From Isoetes taiwanensis (Eukaryota; Streptophyta; Lycopodiopsida; Isoetales; Isoetaceae): 64,000 nucleotides of DNA. The translations under genes and the position numbers were made by a program. The stretch lies in NCBI GenBank assembly GCA_021234155.1, contig JAJEKV010000005.1, positions 27,618,689 through 27,682,688 of the forward strand. The letters are read 5' to 3'. This document shows, piece by piece, positions 12,200 through 23,202 of this stretch. How positions within the stretch are numbered: the stretch's first letter is position 1; each line of letters begins with the position of its first letter. Below the pieces are notes generated by a model. It did not search any database. It was not told the DNA's origin and was given only the letters and a program-made list of their open reading frames with translations.

Positions 12200-12618
12200 C
12201 CAACGTAGATAATCGACATTTGTCCGTCGATTCTCGACCTAAACAGGTCGACAATCGACGGTCAACGTCGATCGTCTACGTTGACCAGTCAAACGTCGAC
12301 CGGTGACCATTGAACGTCGATCATCGACGCTCAGTTGGAGTGACGTGTCGCCTTTGGCCTCGTGGCATGCCTACCTAGTCGCCCGACGGCTGCGTGGCTG
12401 TGCGCGTGGCGTGGAACGTCGATCATCGACGTTGTGTCGATGATGACATGGCATGCTGGCCTGGCCGATGCCTACGTGGTCCCCCAGCGCCAGCGTGGCT
12501 ATGCGCGTGGCGTGGAACGTCGATGATCGACGTTGTGCCGAGATGACGTGGAATGCGGGGTCTGGCCGAGGCCGACGTGGTCGCCCGTGTGGCATGCCTA
12601 CGTGGTGTTGAACGTCGA
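12200..12618. repeat. CACTA left subterminal array: CGTCGAT-N-ATCGACG palindromes
   Basis: AACGTCGATCATCGACG, AACGTCGATGATCGACG and variants occur repeatedly. Two successive GCGTGGCGTGGAACGTCGAT units are spaced by about 100 bp. In CACTA elements such subterminal repeats are bound by the TnpA-type accessory protein; the role here is inferred. The array ends abruptly inside a palindrome where the GC-rich tandem array begins. Confidence 0.75.
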
Positions 12619-12619
12619 T

Positions 12620-15229
12620 GATTTTCGCACAACCGTCCAAAGCACGCTTCGCGGTTTGGCAAGCTCTGCCGGACGGATCTTGAATTTTTTGAAACCTGCT
12701 CGAAGCAGGGCCATTGAAAAGAGGATTCAACGGCCAAATAGATGAACCGAGCTTCGGGAGGGCGGGCATTCGTCACGGCTCCCGCGGAGGGGAGGGTGGC
12801 GTGACGGGCTCCCCCGGGGAACTTTTTGGGGTCCGTCTCTTGGGGTATGGCCTCTACCCTCCCTTGAGGCCTCCACCAAAGTCCCGGACTCGTTCAATTG
12901 GGGAAGGGTGCGCCCAACAACAAAGGCCCGGGGACGGGGCGGGTGTGTTGGCACCCTTGCCCTTGCCGGATCCGTCCAGGACCTTGCACAGTGTCCCTTG
13001 CGTGAGGGGATCTTGGCGCCCGAGGAAGACGGAACCTTAAAACCATTGTGGAGGCAACTTGCCCCGACGCCCTCTCCCAAAGGGCCCGACGGCGGGGCGG
13101 CAGCTCCCCGCCTCTGGAATTGTGAACCGGATTGTTCCAATGGACTCGAACGCCCGGCATTATGCAGGGGACCAAGGCTTGGACTCGTTCGAATTGGGGA
13201 AGGGTGCCGCCCAACAACAGGCAGCCGGGACGGGGGGGCGGGTGTGTCGGCACCCTTGCCCTTTCCGGATCCGTCCAGGACCTTGCACAGTGTCCTCGCC
13301 TAGAGGGAGGATGTTGACGCCAGAATACGGAACCTTAAAACCACCCGGAGGCAGCTTGTCCCGAGCGTCCTCCCCCAAAGGCCGCGACGACGGACGGGCA
13401 GCTTCCCCTTCGTAATCGCGAACCGACCGTTCCAATGGACTCGCTGCATTAGGCATTATGCAGGTTACCAAGTTTCGCAGGCAGAAGACCACCCCATCTC
13501 CAAGAAGCTCCAAAGCGCCTCATATCCAGCACTCCTGTAGTCAATTGGCTTGGGAGGTGGCTGTGGAATACTGCCATGTGTGGCGTTCGTGTTCCCTTCT
13601 TTGGAGAAATTGACCGTGTAACCTGGTCACTAGGGTAATGCCGCCATTCCGGACATAATGGCGAAGTCGAATCGCCATTCCGGAGACCCCTGACTGCCCG
13701 AATGGCAAGACCCTTGGATTTTCGCACAACCGTCCAAAGCACGCTTCGCGGTTTGGCAAGCTCTGCCGGACGGATCTTGAATTTTTTGGAACCTGCTCGA
13801 AGCAGGGCCATTGAAAAGAGGATTCAACGGCCAGATAGACGAACCGAAGCCGGGGAGGGCGGGCATACGCAGCGTCGGCTCCACCTGAGGAGGCGGTGGC
13901 GCATGAGGCTCCCTCGGGAACTTTTTTGGGGTCCGTCTCTTGGGGTATGGCCTCTACCCTCCCTTGAGGCCTCCACGCGAAAGTCTGGACTCGCTCAATT
14001 GGGGAAGGGTGCCGCCCAACAACAGGCAACCGGGACGGGGCGGGTGTGTTGGCACCCTTGCCCTTGCCGGATCCGTCCAGGACCTTGCACCGTGTTGTTG
14101 CGTAGAGGGAGGATCTTGACGCCGTAAGACGGAACCTTAAAACCATTGAGGAGGCGGCTTGCCCAACGCGTCCTCTCCCAAAGGCCCCCGACGACGACGA
14201 CCGGGCAGCTTCCCGCCCAGAATTGCAAACCGACCGTTCCAATGGACTCGTAACGCCGGCATTATGCGAGGGGACCAAGGCTTGGACTCGTTGAATTGGG
14301 AAAGGGTGCCGCCCCGACTTGGCGGCGAGGGGATGGGCCGGTATGTCGGCACCCTTGCCCTTTCGGATCCGGTCGGGACCTTGCATGATGTCCTCGCCTA
14401 GAGAGAGGATGTTGACGCCGTATCACTGAACCTTAAAACCACCCGGGGCGGCTTGTCCCGAAGCGTCCTCCCCAAAGGCCTTGACGCCGGACGGGCAGCT
14501 TCCCCTTTCGTAATCATGAACCGATCGTTTCAATGGACTCGAACGGCCGGCATTATGCGAGGGTTACCAAGTTTTCAGGCGGAAGACCACCCCATCTCCA
14601 AGAAGCTCCAAAGCGCCTCATATCCAAAGCACTCTGTAGTCAATTGGCTTGGGAGGTGGTCGTGGGATCTTGCCATGTGTGGCGTTAGGTGTTCCCTTCT
14701 TTGGAGAAATTGACCGTAACCTGGTCACTAGGGTAATGCCACCATTCGGACATAATGGCGAAGTCGAATCGCCATTCTGGAGACCCCTGACTGCCCGAAT
14801 GGCAAGACCCTTGGATTTTCGCACAACCGTCCAAAGCACGCTTTGCGGTTTGGCAAGCTCTGCCGGACGGACATTCGCGTACGGCTCCACGGAGGAGCGG
14901 TGACAGTACGGGCTCCCTCGGGAACTTTTTTGGGGTCCGTCTCTTGGGGTATGGCCTCTACCCTCCCTTGAGGCCTCCACGCAAAGTCCTGGACTCGTTC
15001 GAATTGGGGAAGGGTGCCGCCCAACAACAGGCAGCCGGGACGGGGGGGCGGGTGTGTTGGCACCCTTGCCCTTGCCGGATCCGTCCAGGACCTTGCACCG
15101 TGTCCTTGCGTAGAGGGAGGATCTTGACGCCAGAAGACGGAACCTTAAAACCACAGGGAGGCAGCTTGCCCCGAATGTCCTCTCCCAAAGGCCCCGACGA
15201 CGGACGGGCAACTTCCCCGCCCCAGAATT
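12620..15229. repeat. GC-rich tandem array, 1,097-bp units (left portion)
   Basis: The landmark TTTTCGCACAACCGTCCAAA begins at 12,622, 13,719 and 14,816, giving two equal periods of 1,097 bp. Each full unit contains two related sub-repeats about 295 bp apart, marked by GGATCCG-(G)TCCAGGACCTTGCAC-type text. The third unit is cut by the retroelement insertion and resumes after 25,535. Long open frames on both strands here are by-products of high GC and are not coding. I know no named family for it. Confidence 0.85.
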
Positions 15230-15389
15230 TGTAACGGGTCCATGGTAGACCGCTCGAGTATTCGAACCATGAATGTGCCTGTGGGGCATTCCCGAGACAC
15301 CGGCATAAATGGGTAGAAGCGACTACTCATAAACGTCTAGACGGTTTTGCCCAGTTGGTTAAGGGCATGTCGGTTAGGAACGTTACAGT

Positions 15390-15404
15390 TGGTATCAGAG
15401 CAGG
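15390..15404 (+). other. Primer-binding site, initiator tRNA-Met type
   Basis: TGGTATCAGAGCAGG follows the LTR end after two bases. TGGTATCAGAGC is the standard plant LTR-retrotransposon PBS complementary to the 3' end of initiator tRNA-Met. Confidence 0.85.
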
Positions 15405-15529
15405 CCTCGAGTTCGAGTCTCCATGGGTGCCTATATGCATGGGTAATTTGCAAAGACTTGGTAATCATTGTGACATGGTATGACATAGACATAGTATAGC
15501 CTTGGATGCTCGAGGACGAGCATAGTTCT

Positions 15530-15541
15530 AGTGGGAGAGAC
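15530..15541 (+). other. Polypurine tract of the TRIM-like element
   Basis: GTGGGAGAGAC lies immediately before the TGTAACGGG start of LTR 2, where plus-strand priming would occur. The same tract appears in reverse complement at 23,049 before the inverted copy. Confidence 0.75.
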
Positions 15542-18182
15542 TGTAACGGGTCCATGGTAGACCGCTCGAGTATTCGAACCATGAATGTGTCTGTGGGGCG
15601 TTCCCGAGACACCGGCATAAATGGGTAGAAGCGACTACTCATAAATGTCTAGACGGTTTTGCCCAGTTAGTTAAGGGCATGTCGGTTAGGAACGTACCAA
15701 CTGTGACGAGCCTGCCGAGTTGACCCTCTTGGCAACTCGGGAACTTGTCTATACTTAAGGCTAGATCTATGTTGTTATGAAAACTTTAATCAACTATGTT
15801 GGTGAAGAATTTAATCTTCCAATAAATAATAATAAATAATGGAAAATGATTCCCTTCTTACATATAGCTAATATCCGACTATTGTAATATAACTCCAAGA
15901 GAAATACATCCATAATAGATTTATGCAAAACCAAAGCAAAGATTCATCTTCTAGAAACTCCAACTCAGCCACGATCCTGAGAAGTATTGTTGTTACTGGC
16001 CCGAGCACCACCTTGCTCAATCACTGCATGCACTCAAAGGGGTTAGTCCTTGTGACTAAGTGGGGATCCCATAGCTGCCTCTGCATGCATAAAACATCTT
16101 GGAAGTCTTGAATAACAAACATAAATGACTCAAAGACACAAGAATCTATAGTGCAACGCTAGACTATGACAATAAAGAAAACATCATGAACATCAAGAGC
16201 AAAGAACATAACCAGAGTACCAAACCATCATAAACAACTCCGGGACAATGGGTAGCTCAGCCAGCCTACATACAGGCCCTGTTAGCAGCATGTTGCCCAG
16301 CCAACTTACATTCCAAGCCCTGTAGCAGGTGGTGGGGTGAACCTCGTATGCGCATACCCTCTCAGCCCATGTCTGGCACTGGAGGACCTCTTACCATGGG
16401 GTTTCACAAGAGTTGACTGACGTAGCAATCCCTGACAGGAGAACTAACGCCCAGTGTCACAGAGCACAAGAACCACAGAGAATCACAGATGAACATGAGC
16501 ATGCCGGAGCAACCTAGGCCACCGAACCTAGAAGTCCGACCGCGGAGGTTCCAAGTACATACATAATATCAAGAACGACAGTGGATCAATTCAAAGACCA
16601 TAACATGTATGTTCATTAGAGAATTAACTATAAATGTGCCTAGATCATACTCTTAGCCCTTGTCGAGGTTGCCCATACTACCTACCCATGCCGAAGTAGC
16701 TAGATCGGTGATGAAAACCCTGATGATAACTCAAATATTGTTGTAGCATGCTCAAACCACCCCTATAAGGTCGATGCAGTACTCACTTCAGCATATTATT
16801 TACTTAAGCTACCTTAGTTATGGTTTCAAGATTTTTATATTAAAATTCCACTTTCATAGCTAACTAATTTATTGAGACAAGTAATGCGGAGTCTTATAAT
16901 TCTGTGCTTACAACCTTAAAATCTACAGGATCTTATGACCGCAACTGTCGGTAAGCCTTGTCCGCTGATCCCAGGCTATGCCCCATCTCCAGGAACAAGC
17001 TCGTACAATTATCTGAGTTATTTACTTATAGAAGAGAGATTTATTCTTCCTTAGCATGTTATATTCAAGAAATGCAGAGCACATATTATTTCGCATGTTT
17101 CATCTAAATCTTTTGCGACAGGACCTGGGTGTACTCTGTGGATGGTCGGTCCTCAATCCAAACCCTTGAACTTTCTATTGCTTTCCTTTGAGCCACTAAT
17201 ATATGTATTGAAGCTAAATATGAATTACTTAACAAACAATGGACAAAAGTAACAATTAGTACCAAAAAAAAATAACAAACAAAAAGCAAGCAAGATCCAA
17301 AGACTGTGGCAGCCCCCAAAATGCATCGATTCTTCCGATTGAAGACTCCACAAGGCAAATCGGCCTTTCTAAGCCCAAATCGGCCCTTTGTTTCGGCATG
17401 ACCCAAAGATTCCACATGGATTAATCCCTTCCGACCAGCTCTTGGATGCCCGAAATCTGCAAACTTTTCAGCCCTTGTTCACTCAAATCAACGGATGTTG
17501 GAACCAAATTCGGCCCTTCTAGGCCTAAATCAATGCCCTCTAATCAATTTTGGCATGTTTCGATGATTTCGAATCCAGCCCGATGGCTCCAAATAAAACG
17601 GCTGCAAACAAGATCCTTGAGAAATCCAACAAAAGATCCTTCTGATTATGAACTTGGGCATGGTGGAATCATGTCCAACTGTGGTAGCAATTCACGGACC
17701 TCGAAAGCGGATTCTATCACGTAGCATCCAATTCAATCTCCATAGTTTCGCTCTGAGATAACTCCTAATCCAGTCTTAACAATGAAGGCATGGCAGTTTA
17801 CCTCTGTATCTCCAGTTCACAAGCTTATGATCTCACAAAGCATAGACATCTCTAATCGTGGCTACAACATATCTCCCTTTAAGGGCCATCACAAAACCCA
17901 TCTGATTAGATCCAAGTCTGGCCCTTACCAGACCTGTACAAAGACACGCACAGATGCATAGCATATGCAACCTTTAATTGAATCCTAAAAATTAGAATTC
18001 AAACCCCACCTCTTAGAGAAGATTTGATGCAGTCTTCAAGCTCTAGCGTCCCTGCTTGCTTCCTTCGACAATCCTCCAAAAAGCACGGTCTCTACTCCAC
18101 GTCTCCAAAAAAGCTTCTAAACTCCTTTCTCAATTTCCTCTCCAATTTATAGAGCTTATACTTATTTTTAGTTCTGCATTCT

Positions 18183-18628
18183 TGTTAGCCCTTTGGGCTA
18201 AACATATGTATGAGTGGCATAGGCCACATGTATTTATCACATTGGACCACTTGATCTAGAGCCCAGATTTAGCCCACATATGTGGTAGGTGGCATAGGCC
18301 ACATGTATTTGTCATATTGGACCCCACAATCTATGGCCCAGATTTAGCCTAGATCTGTGAAGGGTGAGATATCATTTAGGGTTAGGGTTTTGCTCTACTA
18401 TTTAGAGAGAGCATTTCCTCTCATTGTTTAGGCTTTTGCTCACGTTTTGGAGCACCTCCTTTTGGAGCATCAATATGATTCAGTTTTGTTCATTCTTTGC
18501 TTTGTTCTTGTTCTTGGAGTTCTTCCCATCTTCTTTTGTTGATCCATGAGCATTTGTGGCAGCCTTGTGGCATTCGGCAGTCATGGACTGCTGCTGCAAG
18601 GTGATGCCAAGAACCCCAAACATCAACA
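18183..18628 (+). repeat. LARD 5' LTR
   Basis: Starts TGTTAGCCC and ends ATCAACA. Carries a GTGGCATAGGCCACATGTAT palindrome-like motif twice (near 18,216 and 18,290). Followed at once by the PBS. Confidence 0.92.
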
Positions 18629-18629
18629 C

Positions 18630-18646
18630 TGGCGCCGTTGCCGGGG
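18630..18646 (+). other. Primer-binding site, tRNA-Asp type
   Basis: TGGCGCCGTTGCCGGGG is complementary to the 3' end of plant tRNA-Asp, including its CCA. This primer is typical of several plant Ty3/gypsy lineages and their non-autonomous derivatives. Confidence 0.88.
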
Positions 18647-21600
18647 TCTCTTGGGCTCATGATCACCCTCTTGTTTTTTCTTTCAAGCATCTCCAAAAGT
18701 TTTCAAGAAAAAATTTGGTTCTACATCGACACTGTCTTCACTCCTCACCTCTGCTATATCTGCCCACGTTTTTTTAAAAAGGGGCGAACTAAGATTGTTA
18801 TTCGTCACATATGGGTTCATTATCCACCTTGTTTTTACTATCCATTATCCACCTTGTTTTTACTATCCATACTCTGTTCTGTGTAAACATTCAAGCCACG
18901 AGCATATATTTGTTCCATTTATTTGGGTTCCTCATAGACACATTTTATTTTTGCTATCCTGTGTTTTCTGTGTTCTGTCTATACATTCAGGCCTAGAAGC
19001 CCCATTTCTTCTGCGACATTTGGAACAGAGAATGGTTCTTCTGCAATTTTCTGCCAGCACAGATTTTCTGCACAGAGGCCCAACGGCTCTGCACAGATCT
19101 TCTTCTTAGCACAGAGGCCCAACGGCTCTGCAATTTTTCCTGCTCAACGGCTTGCAGAAGTTTTTAAGCTACGATCAAAGCCCACCAAAGGGATCTTTCT
19201 TTTCAAGAATATCTGCTTCCAAACTCGGCAAATCATCATTATGTTGCAGTTTTCTACAGCCACAAAGCATGTCTTCGGATCCGCTTGTGACACCGTCCGG
19301 CCTGGCAATTTTCAAGTGATACCTGGGGCTCTGTTTTGCACATAGTTCCTTACAACACCTCTGTTCTTCCATACCTGCAACCATTGCATGACATTCGTTC
19401 TTCATCGACTTTTTATTCTCTGTCCTTTTTGATGTGGTCTTGCTTGGACAAGCAAAACCCCCAAGAAGAGGCCCAACGGCTCTTCCACAGGCATCTGTCT
19501 TTTCTGAACCTCTGCAGAGTTTTTCTTTGGGTTACCACTTGGAGCAGATGTCTTGCACATTTTTCAGCTCCAGCCTTGGATTCGTTCTTTTGATTCTTCA
19601 CAGACACTTGCTTGGGATTTATTCCTTGACATGCTGCACAGATATGGAGACAATAAGGTTAAATCCCCATCATTCTTTGGAGCTGATGCATTTTTATCAG
19701 GCCGCCCATCTGTTTACCTGCAAAAAGGGGCAGGGCCTCTGTTCGATGACCCATTCGTGGTAGAACTTTCTACGCCAATCAAGGCTATATCGATTGGCAC
19801 CGCGATCCTTTCACCGAGGATTCTTCTCTTATCCCCACTTTCACGTAATTTTAAGTCGCGCCTATTATTTAACCTTCGGATGATTTTGCACAATCGATAC
19901 AAAGTCATTCCTTTCCTCGCTTAACCAACTCAAGAGCATCAAGACATCTAGTTATACATCAAGGTTATCATTCAATATCAAGCATGTATTCCGTTCAACT
20001 TTCCTCCTCTCATTCTTCCAGTCACAGATAGCTCTGGTTTTGTCCACATCATAGCAGACCAGTAAAATCCGACGCATCTCTTGGAGCAACATCACAGGAG
20101 CCATACTATCTCTCTACTGAAGTATTTTGGTGGCCAGGAATGCCCTCTTCCTACACAATCTTTTCACACATAATACACTGGGAAAGCTTTTCACATTGTG
20201 GCTTTCGCTGCAACCTAGAACCGCCCCTGTTTATGCAGTCTTCATGTGCATCTACCAACCAGCCACGCCCCACACTGCAACACTTCACCCTTCATAGCCT
20301 ATGGTCTGGCGTCAGTCTAGCAAGCAGAGCATCCATGTTACAAATATTGAAGGCGTTCCACCTGCAGCCATCTAGATCTACCACGGCCCACCTATTCGCA
20401 GAAGAAACTCGGCTTCAGCCATGGATTTGTAAGGAAACATCAAACATCCTACAGCACTCTATAGATCAGTTGCAGACAAAAGCGTGAATAATCTATCTCC
20501 CTCTACCATCTGGCTCCACGACCTTTCATGACTCAGAAAACTCACGGCGTGACTTTGCACCCCACGGCCATCACGGCGTGGCTTCTCAGACCTTTGAAGC
20601 TTCACGGTTTGGCAGTCAGGCTTAGCCACAACACATTTTTGTTCTTGACATCACGGCCTTCCACGGCGTGTGTTAGCCCATCACGGCGTGGCCTCTCTGC
20701 CCTCAAGAACCTCTCCCGTCAGAGCACCAAACTGTTCCGTCAGAGCATCAGCGCCCCACGGCCCCTCACGGCGTGGTCCGATATCAGACCCCCCACGGCC
20801 CATCGCGGCGTGGGCGGCTCCCCGGCCCATCGCGGCGTGGCCTCTTCGCCAGTAAGAACCCGCGGTCTAGCCACCACAACTTTACCGGCCCTTCACGGGT
20901 GTGGCACCACGGCTATCTTTAGCGCCCACGGCCTTCCGCGGCGTGGCACCGGATTTCGGCGTGAGAAATGGCATCACAAATATCTTCAATGCCTCAGTTT
21001 TTCTCCTTTATGGCAACACTTGGTCCTTAGGCCATTCACGATGGGCAACATTTTTGGTATTTTCCACTTCTACTATTGAAGAGTTTTTTTATACCATCTA
21101 TCTCGTTCTATACATGGCATGCTTATATGAAAATGGCGTGAAGATGATTCAACCTTCCGCCCCTTTCATACCTCAACCTTACATGGCCCAACGGCATGTT
21201 AAGGTCATTCTTCAGCAACTCAATGCACAACTCGATCCCAACCCCTTGGCGTGATTTTTAATGGTGACTTCTTGACCTCTTGTCAAATTTTTGAGGCATT
21301 ATGCCTTTGGAGGAACCACTTTTCATCAATCCATAATTCCCGCATCATCCTTCTCTTTCGGCAACAAAATCACGGCCCAAAGGCGTGCGTTCATCAAAAT
21401 TGTCACGGCCCCTCACGGCGTGACTTTGAGCACAACTTTCAATCCTCTTTTCATGCAAGAAATCTTTGGAGCATATTTTTGGCACATTTTGGGGGACGCC
21501 TCATCTTTTGCCCGACGATTCTTAGATCTGCTTTGCACCTTTGTACCAACAAATTTCAAGTTCCTGCAATGGCGTGAAGATGAATTCTGCCTTCCGCCCC

Positions 21601-22097
21601 TTCGTACATCAACCTCACATGGCCACATGGCGTGTGCAGGCCAATTTCAACAATTTCTCTTTGGTGTCAACTTTTTCAAGTTCAACCTTTTGATCAACCA
21701 CATCCGTCCATAATATATGGCGGTTGAGCCTCGTTCAAGTTCAACAAATGGCGTGAAGATGACTTAGAACCTTCCGCCCCTTCAAAAATTTTCCTTTCCA
21801 AATTTTTGTTCAACTCCTTACAAGACACTTTGATTGGCGCATGTATTTAGAGCTAGTGGCACGCTCTATGAGAAGTGGTGACAGCCTTCTCAACCTTAGA
21901 TTCGACTTCTATGGCTTTAAAGGAGCTTGTGGCAAGCTCAAGAGAAGTGGTGACAGCCTTCTCAACCTCTTACGATTTTTGTACTTCATCGACATTGGCA
22001 TTTTTTTCAAGACTTCGGCGACATTCTCATTATTTCCCCTCACTTTGGACACTGTTGTAAATGTTTAACCTGATGTTATAAAGGTTCTACATAGTTT
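18647..22097 (+). other. LARD interior: non-coding, repeat-rich
   Basis: No retrotransposon protein can be found. About 19,070-19,500 has several CCCAACGGCTCT motifs. About 20,540-20,960 has a dozen or so CACGG-CC / CACGGCGTGGC motifs. GGCGTGAAGATGA followed by CCTTCCGCCCCTT occurs three times (near 21,137, 21,571 and 21,750). GAGAAGTGGTGACAGCCTTC is repeated near 21,870 and 21,943. The open frames through these repeats are accidental. Confidence 0.7.
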
Positions 22098-22114
22098 GGT
22101 GTGGTGGGGGGGAG
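22098..22114 (+). other. Polypurine tract of the LARD element
   Basis: A GGTGTGGTGGGGGGGAG run directly precedes the 3' LTR start TGTTAG, the usual plus-strand primer site. Confidence 0.8.
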
Positions 22115-22560
22115 TGTTAGCCCTTTGGGCTAAACATATGTATGAGTGGCATAGGCCACATGTATTTATCACATTGGACCACTTGATCTAGAGCCCAGAT
22201 TTAGCCCACATATGTGGTAGGTGGCATAGACCACATGTATTTGTCATATTGGACCCCACAATCTATGGCCCAGATTTAGCCTAGATCTGTGAAGGGTGAG
22301 ATATCATTTAGGGTTAGGGTTTTGCTCTACTATTTAGAGAGAGCATTTCCTCTCATTGTTTAGGCTTTTGCTCACGTTTTGGAGCACCTCCTTTTGGAGC
22401 ATCAATATGATTCAGTTTTGTTCATTCTTTGCTTTGTTCTTGTTCTTGGAGTTCTTCCCATCTTCTTTTGTTGATCCATGAGCATTTGTGGCAGCCTTGT
22501 GGCATTCGGCAGTCATGGACTGCTGCTGCAAGGTGATGCCAAGAACCCCAAACATCAACA
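22115..22560 (+). repeat. LARD 3' LTR
   Basis: Same length as the 5' LTR and, by eye, identical to it except for one base. Ends ATCAACA and is followed by the ATTCT target duplication. Confidence 0.92.
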
Positions 22561-22651
22561 ATTCTACATGCATTATCTTGCATGCATGTCAAACATGTAT
22601 CTACGTACATGAGTATGTATACTGGCCCATCAAGCGGCCAGGACCGTTACA

Positions 22652-22890
22652 GTCTCTCCTTCTAAAATTGGACCCATGTCCTCATGGGTCGATCCCAGGA
22701 ACTATCATGCTTACTTAAAATATACTAACAATGGGAAGCAAAATAGACAACTGTTTTAAGCAATGAGATAGAATCCAAGCTATTACAAACCTTACCTGGG
22801 ATTCGCACTATAGAAGCTTCCTGAGCACCGTCACGTGGAGCTTCTACGACGTAGATAATCGTTTGGTGTCGCGGAAGATCCATTCTCAAC
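22652..22890 (-). other. Internal retroelement segment between LTR-like blocks
   Basis: Read on the minus strand it begins after GTTACA of the 158-bp LTR with GTTGAGAATGGATC and ends with the purine tract AGAAGGAGAGAC before TGTAACGG. This is an internal-domain layout, but the PBS text differs from TGGTATCAGAGC. No coding potential. Confidence 0.5.
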
Positions 22891-23048
22891 TGTAACGTTC
22901 CTAACCGACATGCCCTTAACCAACTGGGCAAAACCGTCTAGACATTTATGAGTAGTCGCTTCTACCCATTTATGCCGGTGTCTCGGGAACGCCCCACAGG
23001 CACATTCATGGTTCGAATACTCGAGCGGTCTACCATGGACCCGTTACA
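22891..23048 (-). repeat. Inverted copy of the 158-bp TRIM-like LTR
   Basis: This is the reverse complement of 15230-15387, same length, with a few differences (for example GCGTTCCC instead of GCATTCCC). With the next feature it forms an inverted repeat of the left-hand TRIM, about 7.2 kb away. Confidence 0.9.
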
Positions 23049-23202
23049 GTCTCTCCCACTAGAACTATGCTTGTCCTCGAGCATCCAAGGCTATACTATG
23101 TCTATGTCATACCATGTCACAATGATTACCAAGTCTTTGCAAATTACCCATGCATATAGGCACCCATGGAGACTCGAACTCGAGGCCTGCTCTGATACCA
23201 AC
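23049..23202 (-). other. Inverted copy of the 154-bp TRIM-like internal region
   Basis: This is the reverse complement of 15388-15541, same length and nearly identical. The purine tract is at its low-coordinate end and the PBS (GCTCTGATACCA in plus orientation) at its high end. It abuts a long LTR-like block instead of a second 158-bp LTR. Confidence 0.9.

Larger units (their letters stand above)
15230..15695 (+). mobile_element. TRIM-like retrotransposon (158-bp LTRs), 3' LTR end truncated
   Basis: LTR 1 (15230-15387) begins TGTAACGGG and ends GTTACA. A 154-bp internal region follows, with a PBS at its start and the purine tract GTGGGAGAGAC at its end. LTR 2 begins at 15542 and stops at AACGT, lacking the last few bases. 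The two LTRs differ at only a few positions. There is no coding capacity, as in terminal-repeat retrotransposons in miniature. At 15,695 the sequence switches to the reverse strand of a PBS plus another LTR. Confidence 0.8.
18183..22560 (+). mobile_element. LARD-like LTR retrotransposon, complete, apparently young
   Basis: Two 446-bp LTRs (18183-18628 and 22115-22560) begin TGTTAG and end ATCAACA. I see a single difference between them (GGCC versus GACC near 22,230). The pentamer ATTCT flanks both ends (18178-18182 and 22561-22565). A PBS complementary to tRNA-Asp follows LTR 1 and a GGTGGGGGGGA purine tract precedes LTR 2. The 3.5-kb interior has no gag, protease, RT or integrase. It must have moved with enzymes from an autonomous relative. 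It interrupts the minus-strand LTR block and is the youngest insertion in this part of the window. Confidence 0.92.
15702..22651 (-). mobile_element. Long LTR-like block (minus), interrupted by the LARD element
   Basis: On the plus strand it runs from TGTGACGAGCC to CCGTTACA, i.e. the reverse of an LTR starting TGTAACGG and ending GTCACA. Removing the 4.4-kb insertion leaves about 2.57 kb. The reverse complement of a PBS start (TACCAAC) precedes it and a reversed purine tract (GTCTCTCCTTCT) follows it. Internally it resembles the block at 23,203-25,535 in layout: a GGGGTTAGTC-GACTAAGTG segment, a CACTGGAGGACC-type segment, and AATCC-rich 3' parts. The sequences are clearly diverged. No protein is encoded. 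Confidence 0.7.

Noticed and set aside
11189-12254. Minus-strand frames of 176 and 211 codons
   Set aside because: Several frames overlap in different registers, no domain or codon pattern is recognisable, and one crosses the CACTA terminus at 12,188.
12371-15289. Many long overlapping open frames on both strands
   Set aside because: They lie in the GC-rich tandem array, repeat with its period, overlap in all registers and show no domain; stop codons are rare because of composition.
18370-18395. TTTAGGG/TTAGGG text resembling telomere repeat
   Set aside because: Only two units, located in an LTR and duplicated in the other LTR; not a telomeric tract.
20528-21079. 183-codon open frame in the LARD interior
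   Set aside because: It is a translation of the CACGGCGTGGC repeat; no retroelement domain, and neighbouring frames are equally open.
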